Shown: one piece after another, positions 11,725-19,946 of the stretch | How positions within the stretch are numbered: the stretch's first letter is position 1 | Layout: the number at the start of each line of letters is the position of its first letter | Assembly (NCBI RefSeq): GCF_900230195.1 | Contig: NZ_OCNE01000009.1 | Coordinates: forward strand, 124,001-188,000 | Origin: Streptomyces zhaozhouensis | GTDB lineage: Bacteria > Actinomycetota > Actinomycetes > Streptomycetales > Streptomycetaceae | Direction: 5' to 3' | Length of the DNA: 64,000 nucleotides | Notes under the pieces: model-generated | The model's input: the letters and a program-made list of their open reading frames with translations, nothing else | The model's database searches: none | Told to the model about the DNA's origin: nothing | Program-made: the position numbers and the translations under genes

Positions 11725-12162
11725 ATGCTGGCGGGCGTGGACCTCGACGACCTCAGGCGGCTGCGCCGCGCGCGCGACGCGATGGACCGCGACTACGCGT
11801 CCCCGTTGGACGTCCCCGCGCTGGCCAGGATCGCGCTGATGTCCTCGGGCCACTTCTCCCGCAGCTTCCGCGCCGCGTACGGCGAGACGCCCTACAACTA
11901 CCTGATGACGCGCCGCGTCGAACGGGCCAAGGCGCTGCTGCGCAGGGGCGACCTGAGCGTGACCGAGGTGTGCTTCGCGGTGGGCTGTACCTCGCTCGGT
12001 TCCTTCAGCTCGCGCTTCACCGCGCTGGTCGGTGTCTCCCCGAGCGCCTACCGCGCCCGCGGGCACGAGGCGGGCGCCCCGATCCCCGCGTGCGTCGCCA
12101 AGTACCTGACCCGCCCGGTCAGGAACCCGCCCGCCGGGAGCACGCCGACCGGCGACGGGTGA
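11725..12162 (+). CDS. AraC-family transcriptional regulator, DNA-binding domain only
   Basis: 145 residues, about the size of an AraC DNA-binding domain plus a short tail, with no ligand domain. It has two helix-turn-helix segments: PLDVPALARIALMSSGHFSR, and LSVTEVCFAVGCTSLGSFSS with the AraC signature leading to FTALVGVSPSAYR. The start may be the ATG used here or the GTG four codons on. No Shine-Dalgarno is obvious, so the mRNA could be leaderless or nearly so. The VOC gene 81 bases downstream is a usual partner of this short AraC type in Streptomyces, so the regulator probably controls it. Confidence 0.88.
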   Translation: MLAGVDLDDLRRLRRARDAMDRDYASPLDVPALARIALMSSGHFSRSFRAAYGETPYNYLMTRRVERAKALLRRGDLSVTEVCFAVGCTSLGSFSSRFTALVGVSPSAYRARGHEAGAPIPACVAKYLTRPVRNPPAGSTPTGDG

Positions 12163-12243
12163 TCGTTCCCCGTACGGGGATCGGAAGCCGATCGGTCAGG
12201 ATCGGAGAAGCGAAGTCGGACGGCGCCTCGTAGCGTCGTCGAC

Positions 12244-12654
12244 ATGAACATCAAGCTCGCACAGTGCTTCATCGCCGTCGACGACCACGACAAGGCCCTC
12301 ACCTTCTACCGCGACGTCCTCGGTCTTGAGGTCCGCAACGACGTCTCGTTCGAGGGGATGCGCTGGCTGACCGTCGGCTCCCCCGGCCAGCCGGGCGTGG
12401 AGATCGTCCTGGAACCACCGCTGGCCGACCCGAACGCGTCGGAGGCCGACCGGAAGGCCGTCGCCGAGCTGCTGGCCAAGGGGCTGCTGCGCGGCGTGAA
12501 CTTCACCACGGACGATGTGGACGCCACCTTCGAGCGCGTCCGCGAGGCGGGGGGCGACGTGCTCCAGGAGCCGATCGACCAGCCCTACGGCGTCCGCGAC
12601 TGCGCCTTCCGCGACCCGGCGGGGAACATGCTGCGCTTCAGCGCGGCCGGCTAG
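12244..12654 (+). CDS. VOC-family (glyoxalase/bleomycin-resistance fold) protein
   Basis: 136 residues with two beta-alpha-beta-beta-beta modules: KLAQCFIAVDDHDKALTFYRD at the N-terminus (split here at the module) and the second module FTTDDVDATFERVREAGG ending in RDCAFRDPAGNMLRF. Metal-site residues (Glu in VEIVLEP and the C-terminal region) are plausible. VOC proteins include glyoxalases, dioxygenases and antibiotic-binding proteins; no substrate can be assigned. It follows the AraC gene and is probably its target. Confidence 0.87.
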   Translation: MNIKLAQCFIAVDDHDKALTFYRDVLGLEVRNDVSFEGMRWLTVGSPGQPGVEIVLEPPLADPNASEADRKAVAELLAKGLLRGVNFTTDDVDATFERVREAGGDVLQEPIDQPYGVRDCAFRDPAGNMLRFSAAG

Positions 12655-12683
12655 CCGGCGCGGCCTCGCGGGGGGGCGATCGC

Positions 12684-12726
12684 CCCCGTGCCGACGACGG
12701 TGGCCCGGACCGTCGTCGGCACGGGG
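12684..12726. terminator. Bidirectional hairpin terminator between convergent genes
   Basis: Perfect 18-base stem (12684-12701 pairs with 12709-12726) and a 7-base loop. It lies between the end of the VOC gene and the stop of hppA. A smaller GC palindrome (GGGGGCGATCGCCCCC) sits just before it. No U-tract, as is common in Streptomyces. Confidence 0.75.
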
Positions 12727-12746
12727 AACGCGCTCCCCGCCGGGCC

Positions 12747-15131
12747 TCAGCCAGCCGAGGGACCCCCCGTGGGGGAGCCTCCCGTGGGGGACGGTGCGGC
12801 GCCGGCGGACTCGGCGTCGTCGACCGCGATGCCGCGCCGCCGCGAGAGCTGCACCGCCACCACGATCACCGCGATCGCCAGCGCCGCGATCAGCGCCCGA
12901 AGCCCCGCGTGGGCGTCCTCGCCGTAGCTGAGGGTGATGACGGCGGGGGCGATGAGCAGCGCGACCAGGTTCATCACCTTGAGCAGCGGGTTGATCGCGG
13001 GGCCCGCCGTGTCCTTGAACGGGTCGCCGATGGTGTCGCCGATCACCGTGGCGGCGTGGGCCTCGCTGCCCTTGCCCCCGTGGTGCCCGTCCTCGACCAG
13101 CTTCTTGGCGTTGTCCCAGGCGCCGCCGGAGTTGGCGAGGAAGACCGCCATCAGGATGCCGGTGCCGATGGATCCTGCGAGATAGGCGCCCAGCGGGCCG
13201 ATGCCCAGGCTGAAGCCGACCGCGATCGGCGCCATCACCGCCAGCAGCCCCGGCGTGGCCAGCTCGCGCAGCGAGTCCCTGGTGCAGATGTCCACGACCC
13301 TGCCGTACTCGGGCTGCTCGGTGTGGTCCATGATCCCCGGCCGCTCGCGGAACTGCCGGCGCACCTCGTAGACCACGGAACCGGCCGAGCGGGAGACCGC
13401 GTTGACCGCGAGTCCCGAGAAGAGGAAGACCACCGCCGAGCCGATGATCAGACCGACCAGGTTGTTGGGTTGCGAGATGTCGAGGCTGAGCGCGGCCTCG
13501 CCGATCACCTCGTTCGCCGTCAGCTCCGCGTCGGCGATGGCCTCGACGACCGCGTCCCGGTAGGAGCCGAAGAGCGCGGCGGCGGCCAGCACGGCGGTGG
13601 CGATCGCGATGCCCTTGGTGACCGCCTTGGTGGTGTTGCCCACCGCGTCGAGGTCGGTCAGCACCTGGGCGCCCTCGCCCTGGACGTCGCCCGACATCTC
13701 GGCGATGCCCTGCGCGTTGTCGGCGACCGGGCCGAACGTGTCCATGGCCACGATCACCCCGACCGTGGTCAGCAGCCCGGTGCCGGCCAGCGCCACGGCG
13801 AAGAGCGCCAGCATCAGGGTGCCGCCGGCCAGCGCGAACGCCGCGTAGACGCTCAGTCCGACCAGCAGCGCGGTGTAGACGGCGGACTCCAGGCCCAGCG
13901 AGAACCCGGCCAGCACCACGGTCGCCGGGCCGGTGCGCGAGGTCCTGCCGATGTCGCGGACCGGGCGGCGGGAGGGCTCGGTGAAGTAGCCGGTGAGCTG
14001 CTGGATCAACGCCGCCAGCACGATGCCGATGGCGACGGCGGTCAGCGCGAAGAGCCGGGGGTCGGCGTCGTGGGCGGCGATCTCGCCGTCGGTGACGCCG
14101 TCCAACTCCTGGAAGCTGTCCGGCAGATAGAGGTAGGTGGCCACGGCGACCAGCGCCAGCGAGATGCCGGCGGAGAGGAAGAACCCGCGGTTGATGGCGG
14201 TCATGCTGGTGCGGTCGGTGCGCCGCGGCGCGACCAGGAAGATGCCGGCCATCGCGGTGAGCACCCCGATCGCGGGGACCAGCAGCGGGAACGCGAGGCC
14301 GGCGTCGCCGAACGCCACGCTCCCCAGGATCAGCGCGGCGACCAGGGTGACCGCGTAGGACTCGAAGAGGTCGGCCGCCATGCCGGCGCAGTCGCCGACG
14401 TTGTCGCCCACGTTGTCGGCGATGGTCGCGGCGTTGCGCGGGTCGTCCTCGGGGATGCCCTGCTCGACCTTGCCGACCAGGTCGGCCCCGACGTCGGCGG
14501 CCTTGGTGAAGATGCCGCCGCCGACCCGCATGAACATCGCGATCAGCGCGGCGCCGAGGCCGAAGCCCTCCAGCACCTTCGGCGCGTCGGCCGTGTAGAC
14601 CAGCACGACGCAGGCGGCGCCCAGCAGGCCGAGCCCGACCGTGAACATGCCGACCACACCGCCGGTGCGAAAGGCGATGCGCATCGCCTGATGGCGCACG
14701 GAGATCAGGTCCTTTTCCCCCGCCTCACGCGCCGCTGCGGCCACCCGGACATTACTCCGCACCGCCAGCCACATTCCGAGATAACCGGTACCGGCGGAGA
14801 ATGCGGCGCCGACGACGAAGAAGAGGGAACGCCCGATCCGTTCGTTCCAGTCGTCCGCGGGGAGCAGCAGCAGGAGAAAGACGACAGCGAAGGCGAAGAC
14901 CGCGAGGGTGCGCAACTGTCTGGCGAGATAGGCGTTGGCACCCTCCTGAACGGCGGCCGCGATCTTCCGCATGTTCTCGGTGCCTTCGCCGGCGGCCAGG
15001 ACCTGTCGCACCAGAACGATCGCCAGTCCCAGGGCCGCCAGGGCGACCACGGCGATCAGCAGGACCAGGGTCCGGTTCCCACTGGTGAGTTCGACGGCCT
15101 CGGCTGCCTGTATGACATGGGGGTGTGCCAT
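12747..15131 (-). CDS. hppA: Membrane-bound proton-translocating pyrophosphatase
   Basis: 794 residues with ~16 predicted membrane helices. It hydrolyses PPi and pumps H+ across the membrane. Signature sequences are GGGIFTKAADVGADLVGKVE, EDDPRN, and the acidic DNVGDNVGD motif; a second acidic set lies near DTIGDPFKDT in the C-terminal half. The K+-dependence determinant reads GNTTKAVT: Lys plus Thr three residues on marks the K+-independent H+-PPase class. The C-terminal ~25 residues are a low-complexity Gly/Pro/Ser tail. ATG start (MAHPHVIQAA) with GGAGGAC upstream on the minus strand. The pump would recover energy from PPi made in biosynthesis. Confidence 0.96.
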   Translation of the reverse strand: MAHPHVIQAAEAVELTSGNRTLVLLIAVVALAALGLAIVLVRQVLAAGEGTENMRKIAAAVQEGANAYLARQLRTLAVFAFAVVFLLLLLPADDWNERIGRSLFFVVGAAFSAGTGYLGMWLAVRSNVRVAAAAREAGEKDLISVRHQAMRIAFRTGGVVGMFTVGLGLLGAACVVLVYTADAPKVLEGFGLGAALIAMFMRVGGGIFTKAADVGADLVGKVEQGIPEDDPRNAATIADNVGDNVGDCAGMAADLFESYAVTLVAALILGSVAFGDAGLAFPLLVPAIGVLTAMAGIFLVAPRRTDRTSMTAINRGFFLSAGISLALVAVATYLYLPDSFQELDGVTDGEIAAHDADPRLFALTAVAIGIVLAALIQQLTGYFTEPSRRPVRDIGRTSRTGPATVVLAGFSLGLESAVYTALLVGLSVYAAFALAGGTLMLALFAVALAGTGLLTTVGVIVAMDTFGPVADNAQGIAEMSGDVQGEGAQVLTDLDAVGNTTKAVTKGIAIATAVLAAAALFGSYRDAVVEAIADAELTANEVIGEAALSLDISQPNNLVGLIIGSAVVFLFSGLAVNAVSRSAGSVVYEVRRQFRERPGIMDHTEQPEYGRVVDICTRDSLRELATPGLLAVMAPIAVGFSLGIGPLGAYLAGSIGTGILMAVFLANSGGAWDNAKKLVEDGHHGGKGSEAHAATVIGDTIGDPFKDTAGPAINPLLKVMNLVALLIAPAVITLSYGEDAHAGLRALIAALAIAVIVVAVQLSRRRGIAVDDAESAGAAPSPTGGSPTGGPSAG

Positions 15132-15373
15132 TCGTCCTCCTTGACGCTCAGGCGTGCTGCGGAAAACTGACAGACGTCGCCGGAGTGTAGAGAGAGATAC
15201 GAGATCGACAAGGGGACGCGAAGCAGAACGCTCGCATCAGGGAGCGCACGGGCAAACATCACGAGGAGATTCCAGGACACACGCGGAAGATCCCTTTTCA
15301 CCGGGGAAGGAAAAGGGATCAAGAAAACGAGCGGCGCCACGGATCCAGGAAAGACGGTGCCGAAAAAGAGAAA
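15132..15373. promoter_or_regulatory. hppA upstream region
   Basis: Together with the terminator that follows, this fills a 316-base gap. It is clearly less GC-rich than its surroundings (e.g. GAGATACGAGATCGACAAG near 15194), as expected for a promoter of the minus-strand hppA gene. No single -10/-35 pair could be fixed. Confidence 0.45.
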
Positions 15374-15411
15374 CTCCTGGTCGACGCCCCTCACGGGGCC
15401 TCGACCAGGAG
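15374..15411 (-). terminator. Intrinsic terminator after the anti-sigma gene
   Basis: A 17-base stem with one mismatch (15374-15390 with 15395-15411) and a 4-base loop. On the minus strand it is followed by TTTCTCTTTTTC, a real U-rich tract. It lies 37 bases past the stop of the minus-strand gene ending at 15448, so it closes the bldG transcript. Confidence 0.85.
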
Positions 15412-15447
15412 ATCGACGAGGCGGAGCGGTCGGGGCGACCCGACGGC

Positions 15448-15867
15448 TCAGGGAAAGGTCGGCGTGGCGGTCGGCCAACTCATGCGGATCAGCCCGCCGT
15501 TGGCGGCCGAGAGAACCTCGACATCGTCCACGAGGCCGCTGATCACGGCCAGCCCCAGCTCGTCGGTGTCCTCGGCCGCCTCGCTGGCGGAGGACTCCCG
15601 GGGCGCGGGGACCGTGCTGGGCGCGTCGTCACCGACCTCGATCGAGAAGGACTTCTCGCCCTCGGTGAGCACGACCCGCACCGGGCTCGTCAGGCCGTGG
15701 ATCGCGTGCAGCCCGACGGCGCGGCTGCACGCCTCCCCCACGGCGAGGCGCAGCTCGTCCAGCGCCGACTCGTCGACCCCGGCCCTTCTGGCGACCGCGG
15801 CGGCGACCAGCCTGGCGGTGCGCACATGCTCCGGGGACGCGCTGAAGCGGAGCTCGACGGTGGCCAT
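15448..15867 (-). CDS. Anti-sigma factor-like histidine-kinase-fold ATPase (BldG partner)
   Basis: 139 residues of the RsbW/SpoIIAB (GHKL) fold. The N-box region is LDELRLAVGEACSRAVGLH (~residues 38-56). The G1 region is IEVGDDAP and the G2-like loop is ELGLAVISGLVDDVE. The family binds sigma factors and phosphorylates STAS antagonists on Ser. The N-box Asn is replaced in ACSRAV, so kinase activity may be weak; that is inference. It is the second gene after bldG (in S. coelicolor the partner gene just downstream of bldG), 125 bases apart, with a hairpin between them. The ATG is MATVELRFSA; the longer open frame upstream is not conserved-looking. Confidence 0.87.
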   Translation of the reverse strand: MATVELRFSASPEHVRTARLVAAAVARRAGVDESALDELRLAVGEACSRAVGLHAIHGLTSPVRVVLTEGEKSFSIEVGDDAPSTVPAPRESSASEAAEDTDELGLAVISGLVDDVEVLSAANGGLIRMSWPTATPTFP

Positions 15868-15894
15868 GCCAACCCCCTCGGTGATACGGACAGA

Positions 15895-15944
15895 CCGCCC
15901 CGGCCATGAAGCCGACGGTGCGTGGACCGTCGTGGCCGGGGCGG
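15895..15944 (-). repeat. Compound hairpin between bldG and its partner gene
   Basis: Outer stem 15895-15906 with 15933-15944 (12 bases, CCGCCCCGGCCA) and inner stem 15913-15919 with 15926-15932 (7 bases). It lies in the bldG to anti-sigma gap on the transcribed strand. It could be an attenuator or processing site that sets the ratio of the bldG-only and two-gene mRNAs. Confidence 0.65.
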
Positions 15945-15992
15945 GTCGCTGATGATCTTTCGAACTGCTGCCGGGCGACCGGGCGCCACGTC

Positions 15993-16334
15993 TCAGTCGG
16001 TGGCCGTGATGGCCTCGTCGACGGACTCGTGGATCGGGAACACCTTGGTCAGGCCCGTGATCCGAAAGATCTTCAGAATGCGCTCCTGGTTGCACACCAG
16101 CCGGAGCGAGCCCTCCTGGGCACGCACCCGCTTCAGGCCACCCACCAGCACACCGAGCCCCGTGGAGTCCAGGAAGTCAACGCGCTCCATGTCCACCACG
16201 AGGTGGTGGTTGCCGTCATTGACCAGCTCCACAAGCTGTTCGCGCAGCTTGGGCGCGGTGTATACGTCGATCTCGCCGCCGACCTCGACGACCGTACGGT
16301 CGCCCACGGTTCGGGTCGAAAGGGACAGGTCCAC
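15993..16334 (-). CDS. bldG: Anti-sigma factor antagonist BldG (STAS domain)
   Basis: 113 residues, one STAS domain of the SpoIIAA/RsbV type. The phosphorylation site is in [13 protein letters not shown], with Ser about residue 57. BldG controls aerial growth and antibiotic production in Streptomyces by binding anti-sigma factors when unphosphorylated. The sequence ([20 protein letters not shown]...) matches what I recall of S. coelicolor BldG almost word for word. It is followed by the anti-sigma-like gene and divergent from the DEAH helicase. Promoters for both lie in 16335-16454. Confidence 0.96.
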   Translation of the reverse strand: MDLSLSTRTVGDRTVVEVGGEIDVYTAPKLREQLVELVNDGNHHLVVDMERVDFLDSTGLGVLVGGLKRVRAQEGSLRLVCNQERILKIFRITGLTKVFPIHESVDEAITATD

Positions 16335-16454
16335 GGATCGTCCTCCAGCACCTTGCTAACGAGCGGTCGCCCCCCTGGATCGGCAGCCGCCAGGGCATTC
16401 AACCACTTACCCCATGCCCAGCACGACGTCTTACAGCCATTGTCCGTCGGACCA

Positions 16455-18857
16455 GTGACACACTCGTTCCTTGTGCGCCACAACCAGCCACCCCCGAACG
16501 CCTCCGAGACCGACGGCCGCCGTCAGTCTCCGACGGCGGTGCTGGCACGGCTGAGCGCGCCCGGGGAGCGGTCGCGCCGCATCACTCATACGGAGCAGCT
16601 GCCCGGTCAGGATGAGATCCATGCCGACTGGCCGGATGGCATACGCCACGAGGTGCTGGACGCCGTGCGCGCCACCGGCATCGAACGGCCCTGGGCGCAC
16701 CAGGCGGACGCCGTGGACCACGCCGTGCGCGGCACCTCGGTCGTGGTGTCGACGGGCACCGCCTCGGGCAAGTCGTTGACCTACCAGGTGCCGGTGCTGA
16801 ACGCGCTGCTGGACGGCGCGTCGGCACCCAACCGGCGGGGCGCGACCGCGCTCTACCTGGCGCCGACCAAGGCCCTGGCCGCCGACCAGTGGCGCGCGAT
16901 ACGCGCCCTGGCGGGACCGCTGGGCACGGCCGTGCGGCCCGCGGTCTACGACGGCGACACGCCGAGGGAGGAGCGGGCCTGGGCCAGGGAGCACGCCAAC
17001 CTGCTGCTCACCAACCCGGACATGCTCCACACCGGCCTGCTGCCGGGGCACCGGCGCTGGACCTCCTTCCTTCGGGCGCTGCGCTATGTGGTGATCGACG
17101 AGTGCCACGTCTACCGGGGGGTCTTCGGCTCACACGTGGCTCAGGTGCTGCGCCGGCTGCGGCGTGTCTGCGCCCTCTACGGGGCCGAGCCGGTCTTCCT
17201 GCTGGCGTCGGCGACCACCGCCGAGCCGGGCGCCTCGGCGAGCCGGCTGGTCGGCGTGCCCGTGACAGAGGTCACAGAGGACTCCTCCCCCCGCGGCGAG
17301 TTGGTCTTCGCCCTGTGGGAACCACCCCTGACCGAATCCGGCGGAGAGGGCGGCGCGCCGGCCCGGCGGACCGCCACCGCCGAGGCCGCCGACCTGCTGG
17401 CCGACCTGGCCGGGCGTGGCGTGCGCACGGTGGCCTTCGTACGCTCCCGGCGCGGCGCCGAGCTGATCTCGCTGATCGCCCAGGACCGCCTGGCCGCCAC
17501 CGACCGCGCGCTGGCCGGGCGCGTCGCCGCCTACCGTGGCGGCTATCTGCCGGAGGAGCGCCGGGAGTTGGAACGGGCCCTGCACAGCGGCGAACTGCTG
17601 GGGCTGGCCGCCACCACGGCGCTGGAGCTGGGCGTCGACGTCGCGGGGCTGGACGCCGTGCTGCTGGCCGGCTATCCCGGGACCAGGGCCTCGCTCTGGC
17701 AGCAGGCCGGGCGGGCCGGCAGACGGCGGCAGGGCGCGTTGGCCGTGCTGATCGCCCGTGACGACCCGTTGGACACCTATCTGGTGCACCATCCGGAGGC
17801 ACTCTTCCAGCGGCCGGTGGAGAGCACGGTGCTGGACCCGGGGAACCCGTACGTCCTGGCCCCCCACCTGTGCGCCGCCGCGGCCGAGACCCCGCTGACC
17901 GCATCGGACGTCGACGGCGCCGGCGCGTTCTTCGACCCCGCGGCCGCCGAGCTGCTGCCCCGGCTCACCGACCGGGGCCTGCTGCGCCGGCGTGGCGGCG
18001 GCTGGTACTGGACCCGCAGGGAACGGCCGGCCGACCTGGTCGACATCCGTGGCAGGGGCGGCGACCCGGTGCGCGTCGTCGAGGCGGAGACCGGCCGGCT
18101 GCTGGGCACCGTCGACGCGGAGGCGGCCCACACCGCCGTCCACGAGGGCGCCGTCCACCTGCACCGGGGGCAGACCTTCGTCGTCCGGGAGCTCGATCTC
18201 GCCGACTCCGTCGCCCTGGTCGAGGAGTCCAACCCGCCGTGGTCCACCTCCGCCCGGGAGGTGGCCGAGCTGGCCGTGCTGGAGACCGACGTCGAGGTGG
18301 CGTGGGGCGAGGCACGACTGTGCTTCGGGTCGGTCGAGGTCACCCACCAGGTGGTCTCCTATCTCCGGCGGCGGCTGCTGACCGGCGAGGTGCTGGGCGA
18401 GACCCGGCTCGATCTGCCGCCCAGAACGCTGCGCACCCGCGCGGTGTGGTGGACCATGACCGAGGATCAGCTGACGGACGCGCGGGTCACGCCGGAGATC
18501 CTGCCCGGGGCGCTGCACGCCGCCGAGCACGCCGCGATCGGGATGCTGCCGCTCTTCGCCACCTGCGACCGGTGGGACATCGGCGGCGTCTCCATCGCGC
18601 TGCACCCCGACACGCTGCTGCCGACCGTCTTCGTCCACGACGGGCACCCGGGCGGAGCGGGCTTCGCCGAGCGCGCCTTCCACACCGCGGCGCGCTGGCT
18701 CACCGCGACCAGGGACGCCATCGCGGCCTGCGAGTGCCGCACCGGATGTCCCTCCTGCATCCAGTCCCCGAAGTGCGGCAACGGCAACGAGCCCCTGCAC
18801 AAGGCCGGCGCCGTGCGGCTCCTCGGTGAGCTGCTGCGCGGCGGGCCGAGCGGCTGA
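16455..18857 (+). CDS. DEAD/DEAH-box helicase with DUF1998 (helicase/secretion neighbourhood type)
   Basis: About 800 residues from GTG 16455. Superfamily 2 motifs are: Walker A GTASGKSLTYQVP (Lys106), DECH box VIDECHVYRG (Asp215), motif III ASATTAEPG and motif VI QQAGRAGRR. The C-terminal DUF1998 region carries a four-Cys cluster (CECRTGCPSCIQSPKCGNG, ~residues 757-775), likely binding zinc or Fe-S as in Hrq1/MrfA helicases linked to DNA-crosslink repair. The start is uncertain: a conserved AFNHLP segment upstream (from about 16390) suggests translation could begin earlier, at a TTG (16353), while GTG 16473 is also possible. The helicase is always found next to the tad-type operon in actinobacteria, and here they converge. 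Confidence 0.9.
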   Translation: MTHSFLVRHNQPPPNASETDGRRQSPTAVLARLSAPGERSRRITHTEQLPGQDEIHADWPDGIRHEVLDAVRATGIERPWAHQADAVDHAVRGTSVVVSTGTASGKSLTYQVPVLNALLDGASAPNRRGATALYLAPTKALAADQWRAIRALAGPLGTAVRPAVYDGDTPREERAWAREHANLLLTNPDMLHTGLLPGHRRWTSFLRALRYVVIDECHVYRGVFGSHVAQVLRRLRRVCALYGAEPVFLLASATTAEPGASASRLVGVPVTEVTEDSSPRGELVFALWEPPLTESGGEGGAPARRTATAEAADLLADLAGRGVRTVAFVRSRRGAELISLIAQDRLAATDRALAGRVAAYRGGYLPEERRELERALHSGELLGLAATTALELGVDVAGLDAVLLAGYPGTRASLWQQAGRAGRRRQGALAVLIARDDPLDTYLVHHPEALFQRPVESTVLDPGNPYVLAPHLCAAAAETPLTASDVDGAGAFFDPAAAELLPRLTDRGLLRRRGGGWYWTRRERPADLVDIRGRGGDPVRVVEAETGRLLGTVDAEAAHTAVHEGAVHLHRGQTFVVRELDLADSVALVEESNPPWSTSAREVAELAVLETDVEVAWGEARLCFGSVEVTHQVVSYLRRRLLTGEVLGETRLDLPPRTLRTRAVWWTMTEDQLTDARVTPEILPGALHAAEHAAIGMLPLFATCDRWDIGGVSIALHPDTLLPTVFVHDGHPGGAGFAERAFHTAARWLTATRDAIAACECRTGCPSCIQSPKCGNGNEPLHKAGAVRLLGELLRGGPSG

Positions 18858-19232
18858 CCCGGCCCGGCCGGCCGTCGCCGGATCGGGCACACCGGCGGGC
18901 GCCGCCCTCGCCCGAGCGGTGGCGGAATGTGGTCCTGCCGTGGCCTCGGTGGTGAGATCCGCGATCTCACCACCGAGGTGACAGCGGATCAGCCTGGCGC
19001 CCTGCGCCTCGGCCACCCGCCGCGCCGCCGCACAGGCGCGCTGCTGGCCCTCCGTCGCCTGGTCGGCGGCGGCGAGCGCCGCGAGATCCGCGGCATCGGC
19101 GGCACGCTGCCGGGCGGCCAGCGCCTGGTGGAGCGTCACCACGGCGACGAAGACGCCGCAGAGCGCCACGACCACCAGCGCCGCCCAGACCGTGGCGCCG
19201 CCCCGGTCACCCCGCTCAACGCGGCTCGACAC
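18858..19232 (-). CDS. TadE/TadG-like pilus-assembly protein, 3' end unresolved
   Basis: An N-terminal membrane helix (GATVWAALVVVALCGVFVAVV) precedes a helical stalk ARQRAADAADLAALAAADQA and a short Cys-containing segment. This is the 'helicase/secretion neighbourhood' TadE-like family (Rv3654c type), usually ~110-130 residues. GTG start overlaps the end of the upstream TadE gene. No stop in this frame occurs until 17130, deep inside the antisense of the helicase. The end given here is simply where the helicase coding region begins, so the true 3' end is unknown. A frameshift, a lost stop or a sequencing error are all possible. Confidence 0.6.
18944..18978. repeat. Perfect 16-base inverted repeat
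   Basis: CCTCGGTGGTGAGATC (18944-18959) and its exact complement (18963-18978) with a 3-base loop. It lies ~90 bases past the helicase stop and inside the TadE/G-like frame, where it encodes GGEIADLTTE. It can act as a terminator for both converging transcripts. Confidence 0.7.
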
Positions 19233-19587
19233 GGGCCACCGCCCCACCGCTGACCGCGAGCCCGAACGCCGCCGTCATCCGCGACGGCGCCGAGACGGTG
19301 ACCCGGTAGAGCTGTCCCTCCCGGCTGATCTCGACCCGCGCGTCCCCCGGCGCCACCTCGCGGGCGACCCGCACCACCTGCTCCCGCGACTCGCCCCTGG
19401 CGGCGGCCCGCGCCGCGCCACGCGCCGCGTCCTGACAGAGGGCCTGGGTCGTGAAGACGCCCAGGGCACCGAGCAGAAAGCCGAGAAGCACCATCAACGT
19501 GGGGATGGCCAGCGCGCTCTCGACCGTGACCGACCCCGCGTCACAGCGGGACGTCGAGCGCCCGCTGAACCAGCTCACGCAGCTCAC
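19216..19587 (-). CDS. TadE-family pilus assembly protein
   Basis: 123 residues. The TadE signature is GSVTVESALAIPTLMVLLGF (~residues 18-37), which contains the conserved Glu after the Val-Thr of pilin-like signal sequences and the single membrane helix. The rest is a short extracellular domain with basic residues. The GTG start follows GAGGG and lies inside the 3' end of the DUF4244 gene (47-base overlap), suggesting coupled translation. Predicted minor pseudopilin of a Tad-like secretion system. Confidence 0.85.
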   Translation of the reverse strand: MSCVSWFSGRSTSRCDAGSVTVESALAIPTLMVLLGFLLGALGVFTTQALCQDAARGAARAAARGESREQVVRVAREVAPGDARVEISREGQLYRVTVSAPSRMTAAFGLAVSGGAVARVEPR

Positions 19588-19807
19588 CCCTCACCAGATC
19601 CGAGGAGAGCACCTGGTAGAGCACGGCGGCGAACCCGGCCGTGGCGAGGGTGCCCACGGCGTACTCGGTCGTGTTCATCCCGGCTTCGGGCCGACGCACG
19701 GAACGGCGCGCTCGCCGGTGCCAGGGGCGCAGGGGGCCGCGCGGCCCCGGAGGTTGGCGGGGAGGGCGGCGAGGGTGGGGGTGGCGGGGAGGGGTGGGAT
19801 GAGGCAT
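19541..19807 (-). CDS. DUF4244 small membrane protein (Flp-pilin-like)
   Basis: 88 residues. The N-terminal half is Pro/Arg/His-rich and probably cytoplasmic. The C-terminal half carries the Flp-type segment GMNTTEYAVGTLATAGFAAV, with the Glu at position +5 after Gly that marks prepilin-type cleavage sites, then a membrane helix. DUF4244 proteins sit between tadC and tadE in actinobacteria and are probably the major pilin of this system. ATG start with GAGGAGAAC upstream. Confidence 0.82.
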   Translation of the reverse strand: MPHPTPPRHPHPRRPPRQPPGPRGPLRPWHRRARRSVRRPEAGMNTTEYAVGTLATAGFAAVLYQVLSSDLVRGELRELVQRALDVPL

Positions 19808-19946
19808 GGCTTGTTCTCCTCGGTGTCGCGACAGGTGACAGGCGTGTGGCGGGCGTCGACGGAGACCGCCGGCGGGCCCCGGCCCCGGCCGGGGGCCGCC
19901 GGCCGCACGTCCCGACACGAAGGTCGCCGGATGCGGGTGAGCCGGC

